This document shows, piece after piece, positions 47,001-57,542 of a stretch of 64,000 nt of DNA (position 1 is its first letter; each line of letters begins with the position of its first letter). The DNA comes from Saururus chinensis (lineage: Eukaryota > Streptophyta > Magnoliopsida > Piperales > Saururaceae): the NCBI GenBank assembly GCA_035235625.1, contig CP141142.1:24996995-25060994 (forward strand). The letters are read 5' to 3'. The position numbers were made by a program, and so were the translations under genes. Below the pieces are notes generated by a model. The model ran no database searches, was not told the DNA's origin, and saw nothing but the letters and a program-made list of their open reading frames with translations.

Positions 47001-49193
47001 AACAATTTACCAATTTTAATCTAGTTGTATGACTCTATTAATAATCTATAGTTTAAATTTCAGATGTCGTGGAGTTGTCAATGTATCATATTAATTATGA
47101 TAATACCCTTAGGTTTTCACCAACTTAATTATATTTATGATTTTGGCTTAATACTTGTGATAAAACTAAAACTATTGGTTAATTAACAATATAAGTAGAA
47201 TTCCTTGACCCTACTATGTATCTCATAGAAATTATTAAGACACTTGAATAATACAAAATTGGCCAAAATATCCTTAATGGGAAATTGAAGTTATGAACAT
47301 TGAACTTATTATCTTGGAAGGCGTTATAAACTCTTACTACATAATAATGTCAACTAAAGTCTCAACTTTATAATAATAATATAGATAAACCTAGGATAAC
47401 AAAGATTATTTTGAGATCTCATAAACTCAGGTCAGGGCTCGAGTGTGTATAATATTTGGGAATTAATGTTAAGCTTTATCATTTATTTGGATTAAACTAC
47501 ATTTATGATTTGGATCATGTATACATATTGATTGGGATGTATATCATTATAACCTCATAAATATATGTTTACAAATCAAGCTCATAATATGTAGGTGATA
47601 ATAATTCTATATGTCATATACATGGGAATATGATTGATAGTCATTGTATTGAAGGTGCTTCATGTTACATATAACTCATGTTTAGGATTATGTAGTTCAT
47701 GATATACTTTTCTATCGTAATGAATGAATACATTTGTTTGGGGAATTGAACACATGTTACACATGCACATTGGATCGTAAAGGGTTATGTTGAGTCTTAA
47801 TTCGATAGAATAATTATACTTTATACTTAGGGCTAATGAATCCTAATTTCTTATTAGGCATTCCTTGATCTAGAGAGCAAATTAAAATAATTCTCTACTA
47901 TTTAGAGGTAATGGGTTTTCATTTTAAGACTGATTTATTACATTAACACCTTGTTTGATGTAGATAAACATATTTTTTTTACGAAAAATGGATTATATGT
48001 ATATTTTACATATTTATCCTTATATTTTTTATATTCATTTGCACATATTAGGTTATGTATGATTGAGGTATATTAGGGTTTCTTATATATGCATATGTCT
48101 AAGGTTAATTTAGTGAATCCATGTTACATGCATGTCTTATCATATAAGATATTATTTACTAAATTATGACATACATGAAGTAGCATGATTACTTGGGATG
48201 GCACATGTAAACATGTTTATAATTTAGTGCATTATAAAAATAATTTGTAAATTATGTATTAATCATAATTAGTTGAGATTCCTATGATTGTCGGATTAGC
48301 AGTATCGAAGGTTATTTAATTGGTTTTCAATTCGAAAGGGTAGGGTTTTCTATGTAAAAGGGTAGGGTTTTCTGTTCGAAAGGGCATGTTTTTCCCTCCC
48401 TGGTTTGAGATGACTGAGATGTTATATTATTGATAAATTTGGAGTTGGAGTCCAGGTTGGTCATATCCATGTGCACCGGCTTGACCAAGTATTATTTTGA
48501 CATCTCCGGTTTGAAATGTTAGGTTCATGCATAAGGTATCAGGTAATAAGTAAAACAATTTCTTTTTACTTAGATTTATATTATATTTAGACTTATTTTG
48601 GATGTAATTCGGAGATTAAATTACATGGATATGGTTTGTATGTGTTTTGATGTACTTTTGAGATATATGTACATTATGAGCTCAAGGAATTTAATTTGAA
48701 TGTTGATGTATGTATTATTAGGGTGTTAATGTAATTATTTTCAAAACCTTACTAAGTTTACACTTGCCCTTGTTTCGTTTTGGGAATCCTTCAGGATCCC
48801 CTTTGTGATGGTGTCACATAGGTGCTTAGGATGACTTGTTTTGCGAGTAGGACGATAATTGAGGAGCCACTGAGTGGTAGAAATCTTTATTAAGGGCTAG
48901 TTGGGAGAAAATAAATTAAAGCACTTTAAAACACTTCATATTACATTGTTATCATTGCATTTTCAATTATGGTAGATTTTCTTCTGAAGTTTAGGGCATA
49001 TGCTTATGCTATTGCCCGTATATTGAATGCATAATCCTAGTTATTATAAAAATTAGTTAAATTTCTTTTTTATATTTCTTATTTGGATTTTTTTTAATTA
49101 AAGTCATGGCTTAGCTGTGAATTCTGATCTAATCCACGGTTGGGTTAGAAGTTGTCGCGTCCTCTCACCGGTTTTAGGTCAAGGGGTGTGACA
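44044..49193 (+). mobile_element. Solo LTR (Tekay/Del-like), block 2, containing a nested LTR
   Basis: Begins TGTAACG, ends GTGTGACA; flanks AATTC and TATTC as in block 1. It carries the same ~211-bp tandem pair. It differs from block 1 by the 1237-bp Athila solo LTR at 45030-46266 and by about 290 bp at 48285-48570 that block 1 lacks. The 290-bp stretch resembles 28770-28930 of the other LTR, so block 1 probably lost it. Confidence 0.75.
45030..46266 (-). mobile_element. Athila-family solo LTR (1237 bp)
   Basis: Flanked by a perfect 5-bp duplication CTAGA (45025-45029 and 46267-46271); block 1 has the empty site ACCTAGACTAATTT at about 8201. On the minus strand it starts TGATGCACTGAAAT and ends GACGTAACAACA. 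It shares long stretches with the LTR at 57543-58926 (TTTATGTTTTGAATA, CAACTACCCAAAGC, the same 3' end). Being alone, it is a product of LTR-LTR recombination. It inserted after the block duplication. Confidence 0.93.
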
Positions 49194-50350
49194 TATTCCA
49201 TTAAGCCTTTGTGGGTTGGAAAAATAGTTTACTTTCTTAAGCTTGGAGATTAGGCCTCCTAAAATATGTTCTTTCTAGCATGCATATTTAATGGTCTCTC
49301 CATTTTACGCTTCTTTCTAGTGTCATCAAGAAATTAGAATCTCTAATGTCTAATTTTCTTTGGGTTAGCTCTGCTAATAGTAGTAGATTTTATCCTCTTC
49401 GTTGGAAGAAAGTTTGGCATCCTAAAAAAGAGGGAAGATTGGGAATTAGATCAACGAAAGGTTGCTGTTATATTGATTTATCCAAATATTTTTTGAGACT
49501 TTTAAAATAGAAAAATTCTTTGTGGATCAAATGGATACATGGATATTATATTTAGGATTCAACTATCTAGCATTCTGAGACTCCTTCATATGCTTCTACT
49601 TCTTGGAAGAATATTCTCTCTATTTGAAGTACGATGATTGCTTTTATTTCTTATAAGATTAATAATGGTAGAAATATTCTTTTCTCTATGGATCCTTGGG
49701 TTGAAAATTTTATTCTCCTTCATAACTATGGTTAGTGCCTAGTGCACAAATGGAGAGTCGTTAGTTTATTTTTGTCTTAGGCAATGGTCACTGGAAGTGA
49801 ACTCAACATATAAATTTGAGTTGTGATCATTTGCTGCATATCATTTTAGTGATTATATTTCTACTGTCAACAAAATCTACCTACGAGGTTATTTACAAGC
49901 ATGCTACTAAGTTCAAATGGACCTCCATTATTTGGTTTAAACATCATATTCCTAGTCTTTCTTTTATAAGTTGGTTGATGTTACATGTCGTCTTCTTACT
50001 TTGGATAAAATCCAAGTGAAAGGCATTCAAATTGTTTATTGATGTATTCTTTGCAAGGTGGATCTTCAAATGACCCATCACATTTTCTTAGCATGTGGCA
50101 TATTCATTTTTCTATCATTCTATTCCTTACTTAGGTTTTATTTTGAAGTTGTTCATGAATTGCGCAGTCTATTTCTTATGGAGGGAGAGAAATAATCACA
50201 TCTTCGGGAATGAAGGCATTCCATAAGAGATCCTTTAACATGCAGTGTGAAAGTCATACTCATCTTTTTAAGATTGTTCATAAATTCCCTTTCGTTGTTG
50301 AAAGGTGGTATTTGTAATCTTGTTTTTTTCTCGTATTACTGACTGTGTTT
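49194..50350 (+). pseudogene. LINE ORF2 C-terminal part, block 2, decayed
   Basis: Matches 10812-12000: SSVIKKLESLMSNFLWVSSANSS-type text, WKKVWHPKKEGRLGIRSTKG, then a zf-RVT-like tail with STYEVIYKHATKFKWTSIIWF at about 49868. About 60 bp before this tail are missing relative to block 1. Multiple stops. Confidence 0.8.
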
Positions 50351-52658
50351 CCCGCTTTGTTTAATTGAAGGGAGCCATCTTCCCCTTTTACCCAAGCAAT
50401 TAAATAATCATACGGCTAAAAAATACCTTGTAACGTGTTCTAAACTTGTCAAATATGTATTTTATTTTTACCAAGGAATAGTCCTCGTAAATACAATGGG
50501 AAGGGCTATATGAGATTTTAATATCTATTTAAGATTGCGAGTTATAACCTCTTTCACGTAGTAATTTATATTTATATAACAGAAATAAAATCGTAATCTC
50601 TATTTGTCATTCATGATTAATTTGCCAACAATCAAATATGTTAGACATGTTTACAAATTGAAAAAAATTTATTTGCATCGATTTGTTTATTAAATGTGGT
50701 CAATTAAATTGTATAGGCTTGGACATAGCTTGGCTGGAGCTGGAGGAAAATTTAGGTACAAGACTCATCTTTATCATGTATAATATCCAAAAGGGCTTAT
50801 AAATGAAATGGAGTCTACATGACAAAGTTCGATGGTTTGGAAAGCAAGATTTGCTAGGAGCTCCACTTAGTTGTTTTGTTCATCAAGAAATCCTACGTAA
50901 GGATTTGATTTCACTTCTCATTCGGTTTGAAGATTCTGTTGATGCGCAAGCTGGTGAAGAAAAGAATCTCGTGAATATTGGAGAGAAGAAGGTTAGCTCC
51001 ACTCTTTGAAATCAATGTCAACAGCTGCTCATGCCTTGCTAGAAGGTGTCGTTTTGGGTAGAAGTGACAAGAGAAAGGAAGGGAAGGGAAGCTGTATACG
51101 TATTGTTTGCAAGGAGCATTTTGATTGGCCGGGTGAAAAGTAGTTTGATAAAGAAAGGACTCAAGGAGCTTTTAATGATGGAACCAGATAACAAAAGTAT
51201 GGAAATCTGCTAGGCTGAAAGGTTGCAAGTACCATTAGTCACTCGCGTTGGGATTTGTCTTTAACTGATATGGAACGCAATGCTTCTGATTTGATGGAAA
51301 AAGGCATAGGTTCTGTACAACATGGATCTTTTTGGAAGCCGAGAATCAGACTCAAACTGCTGAAATTGGAAATTTCAGAGACACCGTGAGTTAGAAGCCA
51401 AGGAGCAGGAGTACCCCAGCATAGTAGTGAAGGAGTAAGTTGATCTTTAATTCTTTTTTTTTTTCAATAAATTGTGTATTATTTTCTATGCTAATCAATG
51501 TCATGAGGTTCTAACCCTCCAAAGTTAATTAGAGCTAAGATGAAGTGTGATGAAACATGGCACCATACTCCTAAATTTCAAGTTGATTTTGTTTAGTAAT
51601 TTTGTATATTTTTGTTCTACTTTTTGACTTGATCTTTTATTTAATGTATCTTGCACATCAAAATTTTAAAATTAATAACAAGTGTGATTTCATGCACATG
51701 CTATAATTGCGCTAAAATATTACTTTTTTATTTCAAGTAATCTACGAGTACATGTCATACTTAGGCAATCATTTTAGATTTGAGACAAACCTTGTTCTTA
51801 AATTTATATAGACATGAAATACGGAGAGATGAGGTGATTTATTATGGATTTGATGCTTCGCTTTTTCATCTCTAATTGCTTTTGCACTTTTATTTAAGTT
51901 GTTTTAGTTTTGCAATTAGTCACTTTTCGAAACCATTAATTTCCATAAAATTTTATTTATTACATAATTTAGATTTTCTTCCATTTATTCTAACATAATC
52001 TTACTTGGTCTATTTTTTATTAGGAGTAATAATTAGTAGTCTATTTTGTAAAAGCTTGCGGCATGACCTTGGACTCACCAAAATTTATTACTTCCCAACA
52101 ACCAACATTTCGGTTTGTTATATATAAGTTCTACCTGGGACACCTGAGGAGAAATAATGATACATTTTTTATGCTTGTTAAAAGGGAAATTTATGAAATA
52201 TGGTAAAAGTTGATAGTTTGTTAACATTGCAGGGATATGTAAGTAACCATGTACATATGAAGGAGAATGTTGGGGCCAAGTATTTAATCTCTTAATTTTG
52301 GAGAGGTAACTTACATTAAAAAAGGGGAATATAAAAGGAACTATTTTATCATAAAACAAGAAATTGAAGAGGTATTAGGAAAAAACATGCTTAAATTAAT
52401 AATTAATAACTCTTCAGATAACATCTTTTAGATAATTAAGGGCTGGCAAATTCCCTCCCTGGTCACCTCCTTCTGGTTGTGCCCTATTCTTGGTATTTTG
52501 ACATTGGCAGGAACACATGTTTGTGATCATTAGGAAGAATTATGGTTTTTCGCCAAACTGTAACAGACATGCCTTATTCTATTTAGAATTATACTGCTTA
52601 AAAAAATAATGAGATGCCTGATTCTAGATGAAAGCCGAGAGAATTTTTTCTTTCTATA
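50351..52658. other. CYP82 3' flank, block 2 (no intact gene)
   Basis: Close match to 12011-14471, including the unassigned decayed frame (about 50800-51400). About 60 bp present at 12200-12260 are missing at 50536. No gene recognised. Confidence 0.6.
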
Positions 52659-52854
52659 ATTGCCATAGTGACGAGAAGGAAGACGAAGAGTGCAAATCAC
52701 TTCCAATGAAGTTGCTTTAGGCATGGTTATCCCGGCACCCAAACTCATGTCCACCAGACCACTGGATGGAGTAGCAAACTCGAACCCAAGCAAGAGATGG
52801 GAGATAGTTAGATGCATAATGTGGAGAGCAAACGAGATCTCCGGATGTTGGGTG
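52659..52854 (-). pseudogene. CYP82 C-terminal scrap, copy C, cut by CACTA #3
   Basis: Encodes on the minus strand EISFALHIMHLTISHLLLGF, then ATPSSGLVDMSLGAGITMPK and ATSLEVICTLRLPSR. The stop TAG is TAT, as in copy A, and the frame would run on into RKKKFSRLSS. The 5' side ends exactly at the CACTA terminus (52855), within the heme-binding loop: the expected RRMCPG is reduced to a degenerate stretch followed by PE. The remainder of the gene is not found beyond the CACTA element. Confidence 0.93.
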
Positions 52855-53582
52855 CACTACAACAAAACGTAGTATTAGTAACGCATTTATTAGAGACGCA
52901 AAGCTAAGCGTCGCTAAAAATAACTATTTGCGATGAATGGAAAAGCATCGCTAAAAAAATGAACTATTAGCGACGCATTTTCGTATGCGTTGATAGTAGT
53001 CATATATTGGCGACGCTTAGCTTAGAGCGTCTCTAATACTAATTATATTAGTGACGCTTTATTCTAAGCGTCGCTAATAGTTTCTCTATTTGCAACGCTT
53101 TATACATCCATCGCTAAAAGATATAAATATATTTTTTAAAAAAAGTATAACTATTACCGACGCTTATTCAAAAGTGTCGTTAATAGCTTTAGCAATAGTG
53201 ATGCTTATTCAAAAGTGTCGCTACTATTAGCGATGCTTACAAAAGTGCCACTAATAGTTATGAATAAAAAATAAAAATTTTGAATTATTAGAAACGCTTT
53301 TAACTAAGCGTCGCAAATGCCATTTCTAATAGTGACGCTATTAGACAAGCGTCGCTAATAGATTTATTAATTAATTTTATTTAATAAATAAATATTAAAA
53401 AATTATAATAAACTTCATAAATATAATATATTTTATTTAATATTTACTATTTTTATATAATAAATAAAAATTAAAATTTCAATAAAACTAGTGTTAATAA
53501 TAGATTAAACTTTTACTATTTATATATAATATATTTTATTTCTTAAATATTATTAATTTTAAAATATAATTTATAATAAAAG

Positions 53583-54893
53583 AGAGAATGAAGAGCGTGC
53601 ATGGAGAGAGAGTGAGAGTGGGGAGAGAGAGAAGGTGAGGTGAAAGAGGGAATGGAGAGAGAGAGAGAGGAGAGAGAGAGGGGGAGGGGGAGGTGAGAGA
53701 GTGAGGTGAGTGAGAGAGAGGGAGGAGAGAGAGATGTAGAAGAGATAGAGAGAGAGGGAGAGAGAGAGGAGAGAGGGGAGGGCGAGAGAGAGAGGAAGCA
53801 GAGAGAGAGGGTAGAGAGAGGGTGGAGAAAGAGAGGAGAGAGAGAGGGGGAGATAGAGGAGAGAGAGGGTGGAGAGAGAGAGGACAGAGGGAGGAGAGAG
53901 GGAGAGAGAGGAGAGAGGGAGGAGAGAGAGAGAACAGGGTGGAGAGAGGGAGGAGAGAGAGAGAGGAGGGAGGAGAGAGAGAGGAGGTAGGAGAGAGAGA
54001 GAGAGGAGGGAGGAGATAGAGGATTTTTTTTATTTTATATTATTTATTTAAAAATTAATTAAAAAATAAATCAATAAAAATGTATTAGCGACGTATAGGC
54101 ATATACGTCTCTAATACCTTTGACTATTAGCGATGTATAGGCATATATGTCGCTAATACCATTAAGTATTAGCAGCTTATACGCATATACGTCGCTAATA
54201 CCTTTGAGTATTAGCGACGTATACCCATATACGTCACTAATACCCTTAGTATTAGCGACGTATAGGCATATATGTCTCTATTACCTTTGACTATTAGCGA
54301 TGTATAGGCATATACGTCTCTAATACCTTTGACTATTAGCAACATATATGCATATACATCATTCATACCATCAAGTATTAGCGGCTTATACGCATATATG
54401 TTGCTAATACCAATGAGTATTAGCGACGTATACCCATATACATCACTAATACCCTTAGTATTAGCGACATATATTTCTATGCGTTGCTAATATATTTTTA
54501 TTTTTTAAATAATTTTTAAATAAAAATATAAAATAGAGAGATGGAGAGAGAGAGGAGAGAGGGAGAGAGAAAGAGGGAGGAGAGGAGAGAGAGGGTGGAG
54601 AGAGAGAGGGAGGAGAGAGGGAGAGAGAGGAGAGAGAGGGTGGAGAGAGAGTAGGAGGAGAGAGGGAGAGAGAAAGGAGAGAGGGAGGGAGGAGAGAGAG
54701 AGGAGAGAAGGAGGGAGGAGAGAGAGAGGAGAGAGGGGGAGAGAGAGGAAGGAGAGAGAGAGGGAAGAGAGAGAGGAGAGAGAGAGGGTAGAGAGAGGGT
54801 GGAGAGAGATAGGAGAGAGGGAGGGAGAAGAGAGAGAAGAGGGTGGAGAGAGGGAGGGAGAAGAGGGTGGAGAGAGGGTGGAGAGAGAAAGGA
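53583..54893. repeat. GA tracts flanking the palindrome array in CACTA #3
   Basis: Near-pure purine (GAGAGAGG-type) DNA at 53583-54022 and 54533-54893, the mirror strand of the CT tracts in element #1. Glu/Arg-rich frames here are compositional. Confidence 0.9.
54083..54492. repeat. Array of ten 41-42-bp palindromic units
   Basis: Unit type: ATTAGCGACGTATAGGCATA plus TACGTCGCTAATACCTTTGAGT. Each unit is a near-perfect palindrome around GGCATA/CCCATA. The linker order TTTGACT, ATTAAGT, TTTGAGT, CCTTAGT recurs as TTTGACT, ATCAAGT, AATGAGT, CCTTAGT after one extra TTTGACT unit, so there is a four-unit higher-order repeat of about 167 bp. Confidence 0.93.
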
Positions 54894-54966
54894 ATTTGTT
54901 TATTTTATTTATTTTATATTTAAAATTAATAAAAAAATAAAAATGTATTAGCGACGTATAGGCATA

Positions 54967-55822
54967 GCAAGAAAGTGTCTTGCTTAAAAAAGCAATAGGC
55001 CGCTCATCCTAAAGTAGAATGGAACCAAGTCCGGCATCTGAAGCGTCCATCTCAACTACAAAGGAAAGGCCAAAATCTCTAAGAACCAAGACTGGGGCGG
55101 TAGCCATGGCCCACTTTACCCTCTCAAAGGCTTCTTGGGTTGCCTCTATTAAAGGCCCCCTTCTTAAGGAGGGTAGTGAGGGGACTAGCAATCGAACCAT
55201 ATCGATTGATGAAGCATCGATAATGCCCTGTAAGTCACAGAAATCCGCGGAGTGCCCATACACAAGTGGGGGTCGGCCATGAAAGCATAACATTCACCTT
55301 CGAAGGGTCAATAGCAACCCCCTCGTGAGAGATGATATGGCTAAGGTATTCCACCTATTCACTGCCAAAGGAGCATTTCAAGCACTTACGGAATAATGAA
55401 TTAGCTCGCAAAATAGAGAAGACAGGCCTGAGATGCTCCAAGTGGTCTGCCCAGGATGTGCTGTAAATTGATATATCATCAAGGAAGACCAAGACGAATT
55501 GGTGGAGGAAGGGGCGGAATAGATCATTCATGAGGCTCTGGAAGGTGGCTGGTGCGTTAGTCAACCCAAATAGCATGACAAAGAACTCAAAAAGTCCATC
55601 ATGGGTGTGGAAGGCCGTCTTTGGATGTCAGAGGGCTGCATTCAGATTTGATGATAACCCAAACGAAGATCAAGTTTGCTAAAGACGGTCGATCCAGCCA
55701 ACTTGTCAAGTAACTCCTCGATCAACGAAATAGGATACTTATCCTTGACGGTGATAGCATTAAGTGCCCGGTTGTCTACACGGAACCGCCAAGTCCCGTC
55801 TTTCTTCCAGGCAAGTAATTGT
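54967..55822 (-). pseudogene. Chromovirus reverse transcriptase/RNase H relic
   Basis: Minus-strand gypsy RT. From 55815 downward: [20 protein letters not shown] and [10 protein letters not shown], then frame changes. 55576-55355 is open with FGLTNAPATFQSLMNDLF, FVLVFLDDISIYSTSW (catalytic LDD) and HLRPVFSILRANSLF. 55293-55009 carries EAFERVKWAMATAPVLVLRDFGLSF and EMDASDAGLGSILL, the start of RNase H. Stops separate the parts. It abuts CACTA #3 on one side and an LTR on the other, with gag and protease missing. Confidence 0.9.
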
Positions 55823-56216
55823 TGTTAACCAGTGTCCACAATGGGCTAGCAGCTGAGGTAGGGGAAGGGAGTGGACTTGATGGCCGGGAAAGGGGACAAG
55901 AAGCGGCATGGCTGCCATGAAGGTGGAAGAGGCAAGAAAGAAAGGGGAGAAGACAAGACTCAAAAATTCATTCACTACCCAATTAGGGCATAGCCCTTAC
56001 ACTTAAATAGAGAATCTTAATGAGTTCACTAACATAAGACTAGAAGCCCACTAAATATTATTAAATAGAAATAACAATAAACTCCCTAATAATTAAGAAA
56101 TGGCTAATAGCCCTAAGCAACCTTAAGGCCTACGTCCCTATATTAACAATAACATAATTAAAGCCTATTGCACTAGCATGTGTCCCTAATGGTAGACCTT
56201 TAGGACGTTCACAACA
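55823..56216 (-). mobile_element. Short LTR of a Reina-like chromovirus (394 bp)
   Basis: On the minus strand it starts TGTTGTGAACG at 56216 and ends GGTTAACA at 55823 (TG...CA). A TATA-like CTCTATTTAAG lies inside. Just upstream on the minus strand is HLEDEV-type coding text and a purine-rich GTGGAAGTGTAGTGGAA, the usual polypurine layout before a 3' LTR. It therefore looks like a 3' LTR now joined directly to an RT relic, a rearranged arrangement. Confidence 0.65.
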
Positions 56217-57542
56217 TTCCACTACACTTCCACATCACCTCATTCTCGAGGTGACTAAAATCTCATAGCATCGGCCCATCATAGCAAAAATGAGGAATAG
56301 CCGGTCTGAAACTTGCAACGAAGGAAGGATGCTCAAGTGCTTTGAAGGAATGATCCGGGGAGGTGCAGGGTGCATGGGTCCACTTGGCAGCACTAGGCGG
56401 CAACTGGGCGGAACTCAAAAGAGCCATTTCCACTTGCTAACGTGGTCGGAACCGAATAGAGGGGTAAACGGAATGTTGGGTCGACACAAGAAGAGGCACA
56501 TGCTGCTTAGCCTTTCTTGTTCTAGAGCGGGGCCCAACTTCTTATCCCGATGTTGAGAAATGTCCGCTTTGAATATATTATCTAGAAATAATTTGTACCC
56601 AATTGGCATTGGGAGCATAGCTGGTTCAATGACAATGTAAGATACCTTTCCAAATCTGTTCAAGGTAAAGAGGAGCTGGTGATGTGCATAAATCAGGGAC
56701 CAATATTTGCCGCAATGAAGATGACGCCATGAGGTAGATTCCTTGACATTTGTGAAATATTTGCTATCAATCTCACCTCCCCAAAAGCAAATCATGGAAA
56801 GTATATTGAACTAAATCTTGGGCTGGTCTTGTAGATTTGGAGGCTATATTTCTGGGTAGGGCAAGCTAACTAGAAGGATTCTTGCCCGCTAGAGAAGAAG
56901 AATCCCAGATGTTCAATATTTTCTAGCCCGAATGGAGGAGAAGGAACTGATTGTTCACCATCACTCGCATGCAATATCCACAAAATCAGCTTCGGATATC
57001 CTTTATCAAGTTGCCATATTGCATGAAGAAACTTAGAGCACTCCTTATGAAGATCTGGCCATGATTCTCAAAAGGAAAATATTGCTCTTTTGCACTCAGA
57101 AGAGAAAGTTACGGGAAGAAGCTAAATTTGCAGGAGAGTCCAATTGTGATTTCCACCATTGAGCAAGAGATCTGTCTGGACATTCTCGATTGGAACACCA
57201 GTCAGCAAAAGCTGCATGCAAGCATCAATCAAAACGTGATTTGGGAAGGAATTATGGCTGGAATTGGTAGGAGCATCAATTTGAGCTAGATTCTTGGCTA
57301 AGATGATCATCACCGCTTGCATTGTGCAGATAATTGTCGTGGATGGAACAATGGTGGCCTATGAGGGAACCACTTGGAGACACCAGCAAGGTGGAGCTGA
57401 AGGCTGATCCCAAGGTAGCATGTCGCCGGGCAAGGAGATGGCGAGGTAGTGGAATTGTTGCCCCCAATCTTTGGTAATCAGTCCGGAGTTGAAGCTCGCA
57501 TGCATTCGCACCAATTTGATAAGCGAGAGGTTGAGCTTACAC
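56217..57542 (-). other. Unassigned region, possible retroelement remains
   Basis: Several medium open frames on the minus strand (56795-56415, 57467-57276, 57322-57122) with no motif I recognise. Its lower end carries the LEDEV text seen at the 3' end of Reina-like pol. It may be decayed pol or a gene remnant; undecided. Confidence 0.35.

Larger units (their letters stand above)
40350..50350 (+). mobile_element. LINE-1 element, block 2, with nested LTR insertions
   Basis: Second copy of the decayed L1 element, collinear with 3340-12010. It keeps the endonuclease N-terminal half that block 1 has lost. It is split by the solo LTR 44044-49193, which itself contains an Athila-type solo LTR (45030-46266). 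Confidence 0.87.
52855..54966. mobile_element. CACTA element #3, 5' part, truncated
   Basis: Starts CACTACAACAAAA, the same 13 bases as both ends of element #1. Subterminal AGCGACGC hairpins run to about 53365, then AT-rich DNA, a GA tract (53583-54022), the 42-bp palindrome array (54083-54492), and a second GA tract (54533-54893). It stops at about 54966 in mid-repeat against chromovirus RT sequence; no right terminus. No GC-rich core and no transposase. Confidence 0.9.

Noticed and set aside
53706-53990. Glu/Arg-rich open frames in GA tracts (also 36562-36867, 37019-37321)
   Set aside because: Purely compositional translation of (GAGAGG)n DNA in all frames.
56217-57542. A host gene on the minus strand from linked open frames
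   Set aside because: The frames do not join by plausible splice sites and show no motif; only the LEDEV end fits a retroelement.
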